A stretch of DNA of 64,000 nt from Nyssa sinensis (taxonomy: Eukaryota > Streptophyta > Magnoliopsida > Cornales > Nyssaceae). Positions 46,548 through 59,175 of the stretch are shown one piece after another. A program made the position numbers and the translations under genes. Where the stretch lies: positions 47,661,626 to 47,725,625 of the forward strand of contig CM018046.1 in NCBI GenBank assembly GCA_008638375.1, given 5' to 3'. The stretch's first letter is position 1; each line of letters begins with the position of its first letter. The notes below the pieces were generated by a model. That model worked only from the letters and a program-made list of their open reading frames with translations. It searched no databases and was not told where the DNA came from.

Positions 46548-49378
46548 GACTTGGATGAATTTAATCCAAGTAAAATTCTCTTCCAATAGTGCAAGGTTGA
46601 AAATCCTACCAAAGTCCAAGTCTCCTCCAATATGGCGTGATGTTTGGTTTAAAAAAAAAATTCCAAACACCAATGATTTCACCTATCTAGGTAGTAGATA
46701 TGGATAGATTGACCCCAAGTCAAAGTCTCCTCTTAATACAAAGTTGAAGGCCTACCCCAACTCTCAAGTCTAAATCTTCTTTATTATGGCAAGTATGATA
46801 ATTCAAATGCTACACTTACATATAGGAAATTTCCAAACACAAGCCCAGAAAATTTGCAAGCTAATAGATAAAAATCAATCTATAGAACATTACGTCTTTA
46901 TCTAGATTTGGATGGATTCACACCAAGTGAATATATCCCCTAATAATGCAAGCTTGAAGGGCCTACCCCAACTCCATGCAAGTCTCCTCTAATACAACAT
47001 GATATTCAGTGTTAATTTCAACAATATACAAAACAAGAAATGGTGTCTTTTCAATTAATTTCTTGTTCTTTTATTTTTATTTATAGTTTATTTATTTTAT
47101 TTTTATAATCAGAATCGAGCATGACATATATCTTTAATATTTACTGTATGCCATATATAAGAAAAACTAAAAAGAAAATATCAAAGTGAAACAAGTCTAC
47201 GTCGTGAGACACTACTATCCTTTTAGTTAACTATTTGACTTGGATGAATTTAATCCAAGTAAAATTCTCTTCCAAGACTTGGATGAATTTAATCCAAGCA
47301 AAATTCTCTTCCAATAATGCAAGGTTGAAGATCCTATCCAAATCCAAGTCTCCTCCAATATGGCGTGATGTTTGGTTTAAAAAAAAATTCCAAACATCAA
47401 TGACTACACCTATCTAGATAGTAGATATGAATAGGTTGACCCCAAGTCAAAGTCCCCTCTTAATGCAAAGTTGAAGGGCCTACATCAACTCTCAAGTCTA
47501 AGTCTTCTTTATTATGGCAAGTATGATACTTCAAATGCTACACTTCCATATAGGAAATTTCCAAACACAAGCCCATAAAATTTGCAAGCTAATTGATAAA
47601 AATCAATCTATAGAGCATTACGTCTTTATTTAGATTTGGATGGGTTCACACCAAGTGAATATATCCCCTAATAATGCAAGCTTGAAGGGCCTACCCCAAC
47701 TCCATGCAAGTCTCCTCTAATATAACATGATATTTAGTGTTAATTTCAATAATATGCAGAACAAGAAATGGTATCTTTTCAATTAATTTCTTGTTCTTTT
47801 ATTTTTATTTGTAGTTTATTTATTTTATTTTTATAATTAGAATCAAGCATGACATATATCTTTAATAGTTACTGTATGCCATATTTAAGAAAAACTAAAA
47901 AGAAAATATCAAAGTGAATCAAGTCTACGTCGTGAGACACTACTATCCTTTTAGTTAATTATTAGACTTGGATGAATTTAATCCAAGTAAAATCTTTTTC
48001 CAAGACTTGGATGAATTTAATCCAAGCAAAATTCTCTTCCAATAATGCAAGGTTGAAGGTCCTATCCAAGTCTAAGTCTCTTCCAATATGGCGTGATGTT
48101 TGGTTTAAAAAGAAATTCCAAACATCAATGACTACACCTATCTAGATAGTAGATATGAATAGGTTGATCCCAAGTCAAAGTCCCCTCTTAATGCAAAGTT
48201 GAAGGGCCTACCCCAACTCTCAAGTCTAAGTCTTCTTTATTATGGCAAGTATGATAATTCAAATGCTACACTTCCATATAGGAAATTTCCAAACACAAGC
48301 CCATAAAATTTGCAAGCTAATAGATAAAAATCAATCTATAGAGCATTACGTCTTTATTTAGATTTGGATGGGTTCACACCAAGTGAATATATCCCCTAAT
48401 AATGAAAGCTTGAAGGGCCTACCCCAACTCCATGCAAGTCTCTTGTAATATAACATGATATTTAGTGTTAATTTCAATAATATGCAGAACAAGAAATGGT
48501 ATCTTTTCAATTAATTTCTTGTTCTTTTATTTTTATTTGTAGTTTATTTATTTTATTTTTATAATTAGAATCAAGCATGACATATATCTTTAATATTTAC
48601 TGTATGCCATATATAAGAAAAACTAAAAAAAAAATATCAAAGTGAATCAAGTCTACGTCGTGAGACACTACTATCCTTTTAGTTAATTATTAGGCTTGGA
48701 TGAATTTAATCCAAGTAAAATCCTCTTCCAATAGTGCAAGGTTGAAGGTCCTACCCAAGTCCAAGTCTCCTCCAATATGGCGTGACGTTTGGTTTAAAAA
48801 AAAAAAATTCCAAACATCAATGACTACACCTATCTAGATAGTAGATATGAATAGGTTGATCCCAAGTCAAAGTCCCCTCTTAATGCAAAGTTGAAGGGCC
48901 TATCCCAACTCTCAAGTCTAAATCTTCTTTATTATGGCAAGTATGATAATTCAAATGCCACATTTATATATAGGAAATTTCCAAACACAAGCGTAGAAAA
49001 TTTGCAAGCTAATAGATAAAAATCAATCTATAGAGCATTACGTCTTTATCTAGATTTGGATGGGTTCACACCAAGTGAATATATCTCCTAATAATGCAAG
49101 CTTGAAGGGCCTACCCCAAGCCCATGCAAGTCTCCTCTAATACAACATGATATTTAGTGTTAATTTCAACAATATGCAAAACAAGAAATGGTGTCTTTTC
49201 AATTAATTTCTTGTTCTTTTATTTTTATTTGTAGTTTATTTATTTTATTTTTATAATTAGAATCGAGCATGACATATATCTTTAATATAAACTGTATGGC
49301 ATATATAAGAAAAACTAAGAAGAAAATATCAAAGTGAATCAAGTCTATGTCATGAGACACGCTATCCTTTTAGTTAAC
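46548..49378. repeat. Tandem array: four copies of a 689/728-bp unit
   Basis: Units begin at GACTTGGATGAATTTAATCC: 46548, 47237, 47965 and 48693 (GGCTTGG in the last). Copies 2 and 3 are 728 bp because their first 39 bp are doubled (second start at 47276 and 48004); copy 1 is 689 bp and copy 4 about 690. Units share a long ordered series of landmarks, ending in TCTACGTCGTGAGACAC. No coding potential. A diverged fifth copy lies at about 50895-51330, just upstream of the receptor gene. Confidence 0.92.
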
Positions 49379-49639
49379 TATTTGATTATTAACGAACGAA
49401 AAAATCTCAATATTTTATTGAATGACAACACACATTTCAATCAAGAGAAGTGTCCAACAAGAAAATATTTGATTATTAATGAATGAAAAAATTTCAATAT
49501 TTTATTCAATGATAACGCACATTTCAATCAAGAGAAGTGTCCAATAAGAAAATATTTGATTATTAATGAATGAAAAAATTTCAATATTTTATTGAATAAC
49601 AACACACATTTCAATCAAGAGAAGTGTCCAACAAGAAAA
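49379..49639. repeat. Tandem repeat, 87-bp unit, three copies
   Basis: TATTTGATTATTAA starts at 49379, 49466 and 49553, exactly 87 bp apart, each followed by TTTCAATATTTTATT and ending GTGTCCAACAAGAAAA. It follows the 689/728-bp array without a gap. Confidence 0.92.
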
Positions 49640-50052
49640 TTGGATATTTTTTTTCAATCAAGACCGAGTCCAGCATGAAAATTTTCCAAGTAGCCATCAC
49701 TAATGAGTACCTATTTCAATCTCAAATCTAACGTAAATAACACGACGCTTCTTCCAATTTAATTTTAGCAATATTCCAAGTTAATAGATATGTCAATCTA
49801 TTTGATATTTTATGGGAAAAATTTTCAACTTCCTTTTGCATATTAGAGATGCCAATTCATTTTTTTTAAAAATAATGTATGACCATAGCTATCATTATTG
49901 CACTTAAGGATGACAAAATTTCCCATTCTATCAGGTTTCTATCCAGTCGTGTCTCTAATAAAATAGGTTTGAAGAGAAAATAAATAAGATGGGACAGAAA
50001 CGGGAGAAGAGATTAAAATCCCATATTGGTTCAGAACAGGGATGGATTTGAG

Positions 50053-50586
50053 TAGGGGTGTCAATTCGTGTTATCGGGTCGTGTTCGGATCGTGTTCGGG
50101 TAGTGTCAAGGCATACATATTCGAAAATATGTGTGAACCCAAACCCAATATTATTAACTAATCGTGTCAAGTTTCAAAACCCAAACCCAACCCATTTATT
50201 AAACAGGTTACACGTGTCGACGCACTTAACCCGTTTATTTTAATTTTTTTATTTTTTAAATAAAAAAATTTACCTATCTTTTAATATGTATAAATAATTT
50301 TCAAGTTTAGTAACTTTGGATATGGACTAAATCATAGTAGAAAGCTCTTATATAAATAAAAAATCTCAAAACCTGGATAAATATTTGATGTGAGATGAAT
50401 TACCTTAACTCATAATATATTTTATAATTAAACGTGTTAAGTCGTGTTAAACGGGTTGACACTAGTAAAACTCAAACCCGACCTGTTTATTAATCATGTT
50501 ATACGTGTCAACCCGTTTATAACCCAAACCCAAACCCGTTAATTTCGTGTCATACTGTCGTGTCGTGTTAAAAATTGACACTCCTA
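50053..50586. mobile_element. hAT-type MITE (534 bp) with 8-bp target duplication
   Basis: Flanked by GATTTGAG at 50045-50052 and 50587-50594. The left end TAGGGGTGTCAATTCGTG pairs with the right end, whose reverse complement starts TAGGAGTGTCAATTTTTAAC. The interior has subterminal repeats of AACCCAAACCC and CGTGTCG/ACACG in both orientations. An 8-bp duplication with TAGGG ends fits hAT. No transposase is encoded. Confidence 0.85.
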
Positions 50587-50594
50587 GATTTGAG

Positions 50595-51578
50595 TGCTTT
50601 GCCCCGAGTATATATGTTTCAAGCATGTAAATGCCTTTTAATATTTTCAAATTCTCTTAAATACCCTAACAAATAAAGATCTAAAAATGTGAATATATAA
50701 GTATTACGTATATAATTTTTATATATATGTATATATAAATTTGTATTTATAATAATATTAATTGATATTATTTTATGATCTAAATTTTTGTGTTCAAACT
50801 TGTGATCAAATGAGAGAAAGTCATTAATTATTATTACATCAACTATTTTTTTAATTTTTTTTATTAATTAATGACTCATTATTTGACATAACAAGAAAAC
50901 ATTATCCTAATCCAAATGCTATACTTACGTATAGAAAATTTCTAAACAAGAGCCCAAACTTCCAAGATAATATATAGAAATTAAACTGTAGAGCATTAAA
51001 GGGTGATGAAAACAGGACATATTTATTTAATTTTGGATGGGTTGACACCAAATCAGAGTATCCCCTAATAATGCAAGCTCGGAGGGCTTGTCCAAGTACA
51101 AGTCTCTTCTAATATGACATGATATTTAGTATTTCCTCAATATGCAAAACAAGTAATGGTGTTTCTTTCAATTAATTTTTTATTCATTTATTTTTATTTT
51201 TATTTGTAGTTTATTTATTTTATTTTTATCATTAGAATAGAGCATGACATATATCTTTAAAACTTATGGTATGCCATATATAAGAAAGACTAAAAATAAA
51301 ATATCTATGTGAATCAAGTCTACGCCATATATAAGAAAGACTAAAAGTAAATATTAATTAAAATTTTTTTTAGCTAAAAAATATAAATTGTGATAAAATT
51401 AATGAAGCCGTAAATTTCACGACACAAGTTTCAATCAAATTGATGTAGAAGCCACTGTGCTTTTTCCATTTTAGTTTAATGAAAATTCCAACTTTGACAA
51501 TTCAAATGTTACTTGCACAGTTGGTGCAGCTATTTAAACCCCAAACCCTGAGCTGCAAAGAATTCAAGGGTAATCAAA
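50595..51578. other. Upstream region of the receptor gene
   Basis: No gene seen. About 50895-51330 is a diverged copy of the 689-bp unit (TTTGGATGGGTTGACACC, TAATGCAAGCT, GAGCATGACATATATCTTTAA). The last 250 bp before the ATG are ordinary AT-rich sequence that should hold the promoter; no confident TATA box is claimed. Confidence 0.55.
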
Positions 51579-54500
51579 ATGGGACGCCTTTGTTTATTGG
51601 TGATGATGTTGGTGCTTCTAAATGGGTACTGCTGTCTTGGGTGTTGGGAGCAAGAGCGTATTGCTTTCTTGCAGATTAAAGTTGACATCAATTTCCCCAA
51701 CGGCATTTCGCTTCAAAGATGGGTGGATAATGAAACTGCTAATTGTTGTGATTGGGAAGAGATTAAGTGTAGTGTAGACACAGGACGAGTGATCCAAATC
51801 TCTCTTAATGGAACAAGGGAATATGGGAGATCAGGAGATTGGTATTTCAATGCCTCTTTGTTCCTTCCCTTCGAAGAACTCAGGACACTTCACTTGCTTG
51901 AAAATTCATTAGTCGGTTGGCTTGAAAATGAAGGTGAGAACAATTATTTATATTTTGGGTAGAGTTGTTTGTTGTGTTGTTTTATTGACTATTCCATTTT
52001 CTGTGATAGGCTTTGAAAGACTATCAATGTTGAGGAATCTGCAAGTAATTGATTTGAGTTATAATAACTTTAATATCAACATTCTATCACGTCTCAGTGG
52101 GTTTCCATCTCTCAAGTATCTATCTCTTCGATCCAACAACTTCTTCTTGAAAGGATCGACTCATTTTAACAGTATGTGCAATCACATATACCAACACTTA
52201 ATATTTCTAGCTTTTATTAATTTAACATTAATATTTTGGTCAGGGAAAATTTAATTATTATTTTATGAGATTGAAAAAAGCTACATCATTGATCAATTAT
52301 GCGCAGGTTCTGAAAGACTATCAAGATTGAACAATTTGGAGGTCCTGGACTTGCGTTGGAATTACTTGAATGGCAGTGTACTATCATTCCTGAGTAAGTT
52401 TTCGTAGTAAAGACAACATTGGTTTAAAAAAAAGAATGTGTATGTTTGGTTATGAGGAATTTGAATTGGAGGCAACCTAACTCAATTTAATTAGTTTATT
52501 TCACTGTCGTTGGCAGACTTAAATGATTTGAACAGTTTGAAGGAACTTTATCTATCAGGCAATAACTTGCAAAGCTTTGAACCCATTCAAGGTATAAAAA
52601 TTGAAATCACTTCATTATGTTTTCCTTTTAATTTTTTTAAATGCAGGGGAAGGGTGTGATAAAATTTTAAAACTAATACCAGAGATGAAAATTTTCATTT
52701 TTCTACAGGATTGAGCAATCTGGAGATCCTTGATTTAAGTAATAATTGGTTCAATAATTCCACTCTTTCATTTGGTGGTGGACTTTCATCTCTCAAGTCT
52801 TTAGATCTAAGTTGGAATAAATTAAAAGGAACAGTTGATATGAGAGGTTAGTATTATACATTATTACATTTTCTTTCTTTGTTACTCTGTTTCTTAGCAT
52901 AAAAGAAGAATCCGCTTTGTTAATTAGTACTTCAAGCAAACATTAATGACCTGCGTAATGTTAATTAATTCATGCATTAATACCCTAGTTAATGTTAATT
53001 TCCGTACTATTTTTTTTTTCTTTCTATAGGGATATGAGCACTTAATCATTGTAGTGATTACTCAAATCAAATGTTGTGATTTTAATTATTTTATCCTTAT
53101 CTAAAAATTATGAAAAATTATACATACAATCAAACACTCACTATAATTTTATTTATTTTCTGTTAGATTGTATTACTCGTATCAATCTATAATTGTAGCT
53201 GTCAAAATCAAAATCAAAATTCAGGGACGTTTATTGATTTAATTGTTGAGTTAACTAGTTTAAGTGGTTATATAATTAACTAAATAAAAAAGCAATAATA
53301 TATTCAAAATATAAATTAAAGAAAAATAATTTTACAAATATATTTATGGTAAAAGAAATTAGAATGACGTAATAAAATAACAAATTATAACTAACTAGGC
53401 ACCATCGAATTTACAAAGATTTGAAACGCTCACTAAATTTGTTTACATCAAAGCTTAAACCTGAGATTTTGTTTAATTCAAATAGTTATACCAAGTCTTT
53501 AGGATTTAGCAAATAAATAAATTGTTTAATTTAGGGCATAATTAGTTGGATAATGCGATTCTTTCATCTATTAAACGTAGGTTAGTATTGTAATCTTACT
53601 TTTCAAAATTTATGTATTGTATTTTCTTTGTCTTTTCCAGAATTAGATGCATTAACCAATTTGGAAGTTTTGGATTTAAGCTACAATGAAATTGACAGCT
53701 TGGTGACTCCTAAAGGTATATATGGCTATTTAATTAAGATATATATATTGCTGGCATAACAATTACAATTGTTTTGATCTCTCTATTTCCATTCTTTAGA
53801 CACCAAAATCTTCAAGAAACTCAAAGAGCTAAACCTACATGCTGCCCTCAGGAAAAGTATTTCAAGAAACCTAGTACAGTCCTTGGGGGCATTCTCATCC
53901 CTTAAGACCCTCTATCTTGGGGGGTCCTATACATTGAAAGGACCAATTACCGTTACCGCTGAAGGTAATTAAGTTGAATTAAAGTACTGCTTTTCCTTAA
54001 TTTTAATTGCTTTACACTTTCTTATTGTAATATAGCTTTCAATGTTATTTTCATGGAATTAACTTTTTTGTTCATATACAGACTTGGGTAACTTGCCCAA
54101 TTTGGAAGCCTTGTTTTTGGATTATTCTTCACCCAACAACAACTTTCTTCAAAGCATTGGAGTATTGGCTTCTCTTAAGAACTTATCCATGTTTGAATGT
54201 GAACTCAATCATACTCTGCCCACTCTAGGTAAATCGTTGCTCTCCAAAATTTTCAATTATGTTTCCTTACCTTACCAAGGTTAATGTTCTTCACAACTCT
54301 ACTATCATATATATTTTCATTTGTTTGTGTGTGTCAACTCTTTTATTTTATTTTTTGTCTTTTTAAACTTGTAAACAAAAGTACAATTTTATTAATTTGA
54401 TAGCTTCCATTTTTTTTCATGGATTTAACTTTCTTGCTCATACACAGATTGGGATAACCTGCTCAATTTGGAAACCTTGATTTTGGATGGCTCCTCACTG

Positions 54501-56928
54501 AACAATAATTTTCTGCAAAGCGTAGGAGTATTCACTTCTCTCAAGATCCTATCTATGTCTAATTGTGAGCTTAATGGTTCTCTATCCACTCAAGGTAAAT
54601 GGTTGCTCTCTTAAATTTTTAATTATGTTTCCTTCATCGTAACTCTTTCTAAATATGTGTGTATATGTGTGTGTGTGTGTGTACTTCTAACTACTCTATC
54701 ATTTTTTTAGATTCTTAAAATTAAAAACAAAATTACAATCTATTCATTTGACAGGTTGGTGTGAATTGAAGAACCTCCAAAAGCTTGATCTCAGTGGCAA
54801 TCAACTTGAGGGTTTTCTACCTTCATGTTTTGGAAATTTCACGTCTCTGAGAACGATTGATCTCTCTTATAATCAATTGACTGGAAACATTTCTTTGTCT
54901 CCCTTAACTAATCTAACCTCTCTCGAATACTTGCTACTTTCATATAATCACTTTCAAATTCCATCTTCATTCAGCTCATTTGCTAACCATTCAAAGCTTA
55001 AGGTCCTTTCAGCTGATAGGAACACAATAATATTAGAAAAAGAGCAACAAACATGGGTTCCAAAGTTCCAATTAAAGGTTGTTAGTTTGTCAAATTGTAA
55101 TCTTAGTGTACTACTTCCCAGCTTCCTTTATTACCAACATAACTTGGCATTTGTTGATCTCTCTAATAACTACTTGTGGGAAAAGTTCCCAACTTGGTTG
55201 TTAGAGAACAATACAAGTCTGGAAACACTTAACCTAAGACACAACTTCTTCAATTGTTCTTTCAGTTTACCATTCTACCCTAATCCTAACATGTCGACAA
55301 TAGATATATCTGACAATAATGTACATGGTCAAATTCCAGCAAATTTAGATTTGATCTTTCCGTCCTTGACTCATTTAAACATGTCTAATAACGCATTTAA
55401 AGGTCGCATCCCTTCTTGTTTAGGTAATATAAAATACTTAGGACTTTTGGACCTTTCAAACAATAACTTGTCGGGGGGAATACCAGAGCAATTGGCATTG
55501 AATGGCTCTTCTTTGTGGTTCTTGAAACTATCTAATAATAGTTTGCAGGGACAACTATTTCCCACATCTCATAGCCTACGTAAATTAGAATTTTTGTTTG
55601 TGGATGGCAATAACTTTGCAAGCATGATACCAAAAAGCTTCTCTCTCATGATCTCCCTGCTTGTATTGGATGTTAGTAGTAACAATTTGACTGGCATGCT
55701 TCCAAGATGGGTGGGAAATATGACAAACCTTATGGGAATTGTTATGTCCAAAAATCACCTTCAAGGTTCTATTCCAAAGCAATTCTGCAAACTTGATTCT
55801 CTCGAGTTTCTAGATCTCTCTGAAAATAATTTCTCTGGCTCTATACCATCTTGCTTGAACCTATCAAGAATTAAACATGTCAATCTAAATAAAAATCGGC
55901 TAGAAGGTCCATTGACACGTGCATTTTATAATAACTCTTTTTTGGTGACATTAGATCTCAGTGACAACAACTTAACCGGCACTATTCCAAAATGGATTGG
56001 TAGCCTTTCAGCATTAACCATTCTTCTCCTGAAAGGCAATCAATTTAAAGGTACAATTCCCATTCAGTTATGCCACTTGAATAGATTGCGCATCATGGAT
56101 CTTTCTCATAATAATCTTTTCGGCCCAATACCACATTGCTTGGGTAATATTAGTTTGGACTTAACCACTGGACAATCTAACGCAGTGTGGAACACTATAT
56201 TTTCTGGTGACGGGTCTTTGTATTATTATGTGCTAAGCACAGATTTAATGGGTTCACTTGCTTCGTCCTTCCTGATGCTTCATCAAAACCCATTAGCTGA
56301 AGTTCAATTACAAGTGGAGTTTACAACAAAGAGGAACTCACTTTTATACAACGGCAGCATCCTTAATTACATGTCAGGAATTGATCTCTCTTGCAACCAA
56401 TTAGCAGGCGAAATCCCACCCGAATTGGGAAATTTAAGTGACATTCGTGCACTAAACCTTTCCCATAACAATCTTACTGGGACAATCCCTGGAACATTAT
56501 CAAAGCTAAAGCAAGTTGAGAGTTTGGATCTTTCTTACAACAACTTGAACGGGAGAATACCCACACAATTGATTGAGTTGAACGCTTTGGCAGTCTTCAG
56601 TGTGGCACACAACAACTTATCAGGTGCTTTACCAGAGATGAAAGCTCAATTTGGAACCTTTGAAGAGACCAGCTATGAGGGTAATCCTCTTCTTTGTGGA
56701 CCTCCATTACATAAGAGTTGCACAAAAAATAGAGCAACATCACCAATGCAAAATGTCTCAAATGGGCAGGTAGAAGAGGATGGTTTTGTAGATATGGATG
56801 CTTTCTACATCACATTTGTTGTGTCTTATATAATTGTGTTATTAGGAATTGCAATAGTTCTATACATAAATCCTTATTGGCGTCAAGCATGGTTTTACTT
56901 TATTGAAGTATACATCACCTCTCGCTGA
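51579..56928 (+). CDS. LRR receptor-like protein (RLP), ten exons, 1174 aa
   Basis: Cell-surface receptor without a kinase domain; relatives (AtRLP1/13-15 type, tomato CuRe1) recognise external ligands and signal through partner kinases such as SOBIR1. Exons: 51579-51933, 52010-52171, 52307-52393, 52517-52591, 52709-52846, 53641-53715, 53800-53964, 54082-54228, 54448-54594, 54755-56928. Every intron is GT-AG and phase 1; total 3525 nt with TGA. Signal peptide ~1-22, then the LRR N-cap (QERIAFLQIK, NCCDWEEIKC). Short exons 2-9 each carry LRR units; exon 10 carries most LRRs (LxxLxLSxNxLxGxIP), an island near FSGDGSLYYYVL, the C-cap NPLLCGPPLHKSC, an acidic patch VEEDGFVDMD, one membrane helix (~1134-1153) and a ~21-residue tail. 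No break was seen. Upstream lies a tandem array. Confidence 0.9.
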
Positions 56929-57006
56929 TATTTGGTTCTTGACAATCTTGTTAAGTGTCCAACTTCAGAAATATGTAGCCTCTGTATTGATGCTTATTTA
57001 TACATT

Positions 57007-57012
57007 AATAAA
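57007..57012 (+). terminator. Candidate poly(A) signal of the RLP gene
   Basis: AATAAA 79 bases after the TGA stop, in a T-rich context suitable for plant 3' end formation. Positional evidence only. Confidence 0.45.
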
Positions 57013-57374
57013 ATTATTGTTTTAAACTTATTACTATTTGTAGAAAACTTGTAGTTCAAAAATTGTTAGTGGATGAGAAAATCTCTGCAATATATAGTCA
57101 TCAACTCGATGTATTATCAGAATATTTGCCTTTGTTTCATTGAAAAGATAAAAATGTGCCTCCATAAATGTTTGTTTGTGTGTGTGTGAGTGAGAGAGAG
57201 AGAATTTACAAATTCAAAAATGCTCAAACAGTTTATACCAGAAAAAATAAGGATAGTTGTACTAATTGCATTCATAATAATTAAACAATGATTTGGCAAA
57301 AGTTATTTGCTTTAGCAATAGCCTCATCCAAAAAGAAAAAGAAAAAAGGAAAATGAATACTTTTCAAATCATGA
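57013..57374. other. RLP 3' flank
   Basis: Nothing recognised apart from a (GTGT)n/(GA)n microsatellite at about 57173-57201. Confidence 0.5.
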
Positions 57375-57896
57375 TTAGGGAACGGTAGTGAAGCAGTTAT
57401 ATCTAACATATGAGGGATAAAAGCTTGTCGGCTTTAAAATCAAATCAAGGGCATTCACAAGCAAAACAATGTTCAAACCATCTAGATTTATAATTATCCA
57501 GCCTAGTGGCAAAGCATATTGACCTTTTGAAGAGGCAACCCAATGTGCATCCTTATTGGTATGACGCTTTACCAATGAGATAATTGGGCGAATTTTAATA
57601 GTAATCTCTACCATAATTGCATCAATCTCCAAAGAAATAATGTTATTTGAACAAAAAGAAATCACTTCAGCATTATCACTTACGATGGTAACATTTGACA
57701 AAAATAGGGATTTAGCGATGCAGCAAGCTTGTTTGGCAGCTAACACCTCACATTGAATTGCTAAAGAAGCAACAATAGAGAATTTCTTAAATTGACTTTG
57801 ATAGAAGCAGTTTTCAAACAAGATGAAAAGAGCCATCACATTGAGCTTCAGTTGGCCTTGAGGGGGAAGACAAAAGATTGAAAAGTCATCACCCAC
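57375..57896 (-). pseudogene. RNase H-like domain fragment (RVT_3 type)
   Basis: A 173-codon ORF with CEVLAAKQACCIAKSLFL, VTIVSDNAEVISFC and VKRHTNKDAHWVAS. These match the plant RNase H-like domain found in LINE-type elements and in stray genomic copies: catalytic Glu in EVLAA, Asp in SDNAEV, and the HxxNxxAHWxA end. The N-terminal part before the first catalytic Asp is missing or degraded, so it is a remnant. Confidence 0.55.
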
Positions 57897-58404
57897 ACCA
57901 CAAGTCTGCCCACTACTGACACATTATGAAAAGAGAGGAATTCTTCCCATACTAATGTAAGCTTTACTGAGAACTAAAATAGGAGAAACTAGGACTTTTT
58001 GAAAAAGAATTTATTTTTTGGCTTTCCAAATAGCGTACCAATGCATTTGAACAATCCCTTGTTGCTAAATTGATTTCTAAAATTGTCACTGAGAGAGCAA
58101 CAATAATTCATGTATTTCCTCCCAAGTTTTGTATTGATATTGCAGAATGAGACTATATATCACCTACCCTTTCATATAAATGAGGTTTACATTCACATAA
58201 TGTACTAGCATCCCAAAGGGGAACCAAACCTATGTTAGGCCATTGGTTGTACTCATGCATATGAAGGAATGGCTAATAACAATATATCGAGATTTTTTAT
58301 TTTTTTATTTTTTTAGATCAAAAGAAAATCATTTCCCAAGAATATTTATTCATAATATATATGAAGCATACTACCAGATTTTCCATCAGCTTTAATAGTA
58401 ATTT
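57897..58404. other. Intergenic between LINE-type remnants
   Basis: No gene seen; AT-rich, possibly degraded LINE sequence. Confidence 0.4.
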
Positions 58405-58672
58405 GGAATTTGGAAGGTTTCTTTGAAGGTAAAAAGGGTCTGATACAGGGTGATCCTCTTTCCCCTTATTCATTCATCATTGCTATGAAAGTGTTTAATT
58501 GCTCGTTGAAACGGAACATCAATGAATATAGCTTCTCCTACCATCCTAAATGTGACAAGCTGGTATTTTTCACTTGTGCTTTGCTTATGACTTATTTGTT
58601 TTATGCAGAGCTGAAGTTTATTCTTTCTCCACCATCAAAAGAACTTCGGATGAGTTCAAATCCATGATTGTC
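58405..58672 (+). pseudogene. LINE reverse transcriptase fragment
   Basis: GFFEGKKGLIQGDPLSPYSF then IIAMKVF and FSYHPKCDKLVFFTC match the plant LINE RT core (GKRGLRQGDPLSPYLF, FxYHPKC). The active-site FADD region is broken by a frameshift and substitution (GCTTATGACTTA where GCTGATGACTTA is usual), and the continuation TIKRTSDEF is in another frame. Short and clearly dead. Confidence 0.75.
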
Positions 58673-58674
58673 CT

Positions 58675-59016
58675 TGTAATACCCTGACTCGAATTATAAC
58701 TGAGCAAGCTATGTAATAGAATCGATAATGCCTGATGTTATGATGTCAAATGAAATGGACTAATTTGGATTTGAAATTGTAACCAAGCCAATAAGGCCTA
58801 ATGCTACGATGATGACATAAACGGGTTGAATTTCAATGGTTTGAAAATATGGATGATGCTAGGGCAAACAAATAGCGAAAAAAAAAGAAATAAAAATAAA
58901 ATAAAATAAATAAAATAAGAATTAGAAAAAAAATAAATACATAAATAAAAACAAATAAAAATTATGTTATGGCATATGGATTTAGATATACATATATATA
59001 TTTATGTATATGGGTG

Positions 59017-59047
<31 letters not shown>

Positions 59048-59138
59048 TAACATAAAGGGGTGTTACACATAAGCAGAATAAAAGAAGTAACAGAAAGAAA
59101 ACGGATGGAGAGTTATGTGCAGGAAATGAAAGGGCGCA

Positions 59139-59175
<37 letters not shown>

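Noticed and set aside
46548..49639. Regular repeats considered as a CRISPR-like array
   Set aside because: Units are contiguous long tandem copies with no short repeat/unique spacer pattern, and the genome is a plant.
57375..57896. Considered as a functional RNase H gene
   Set aside because: The first catalytic region is missing and the neighbourhood is degraded LINE DNA.
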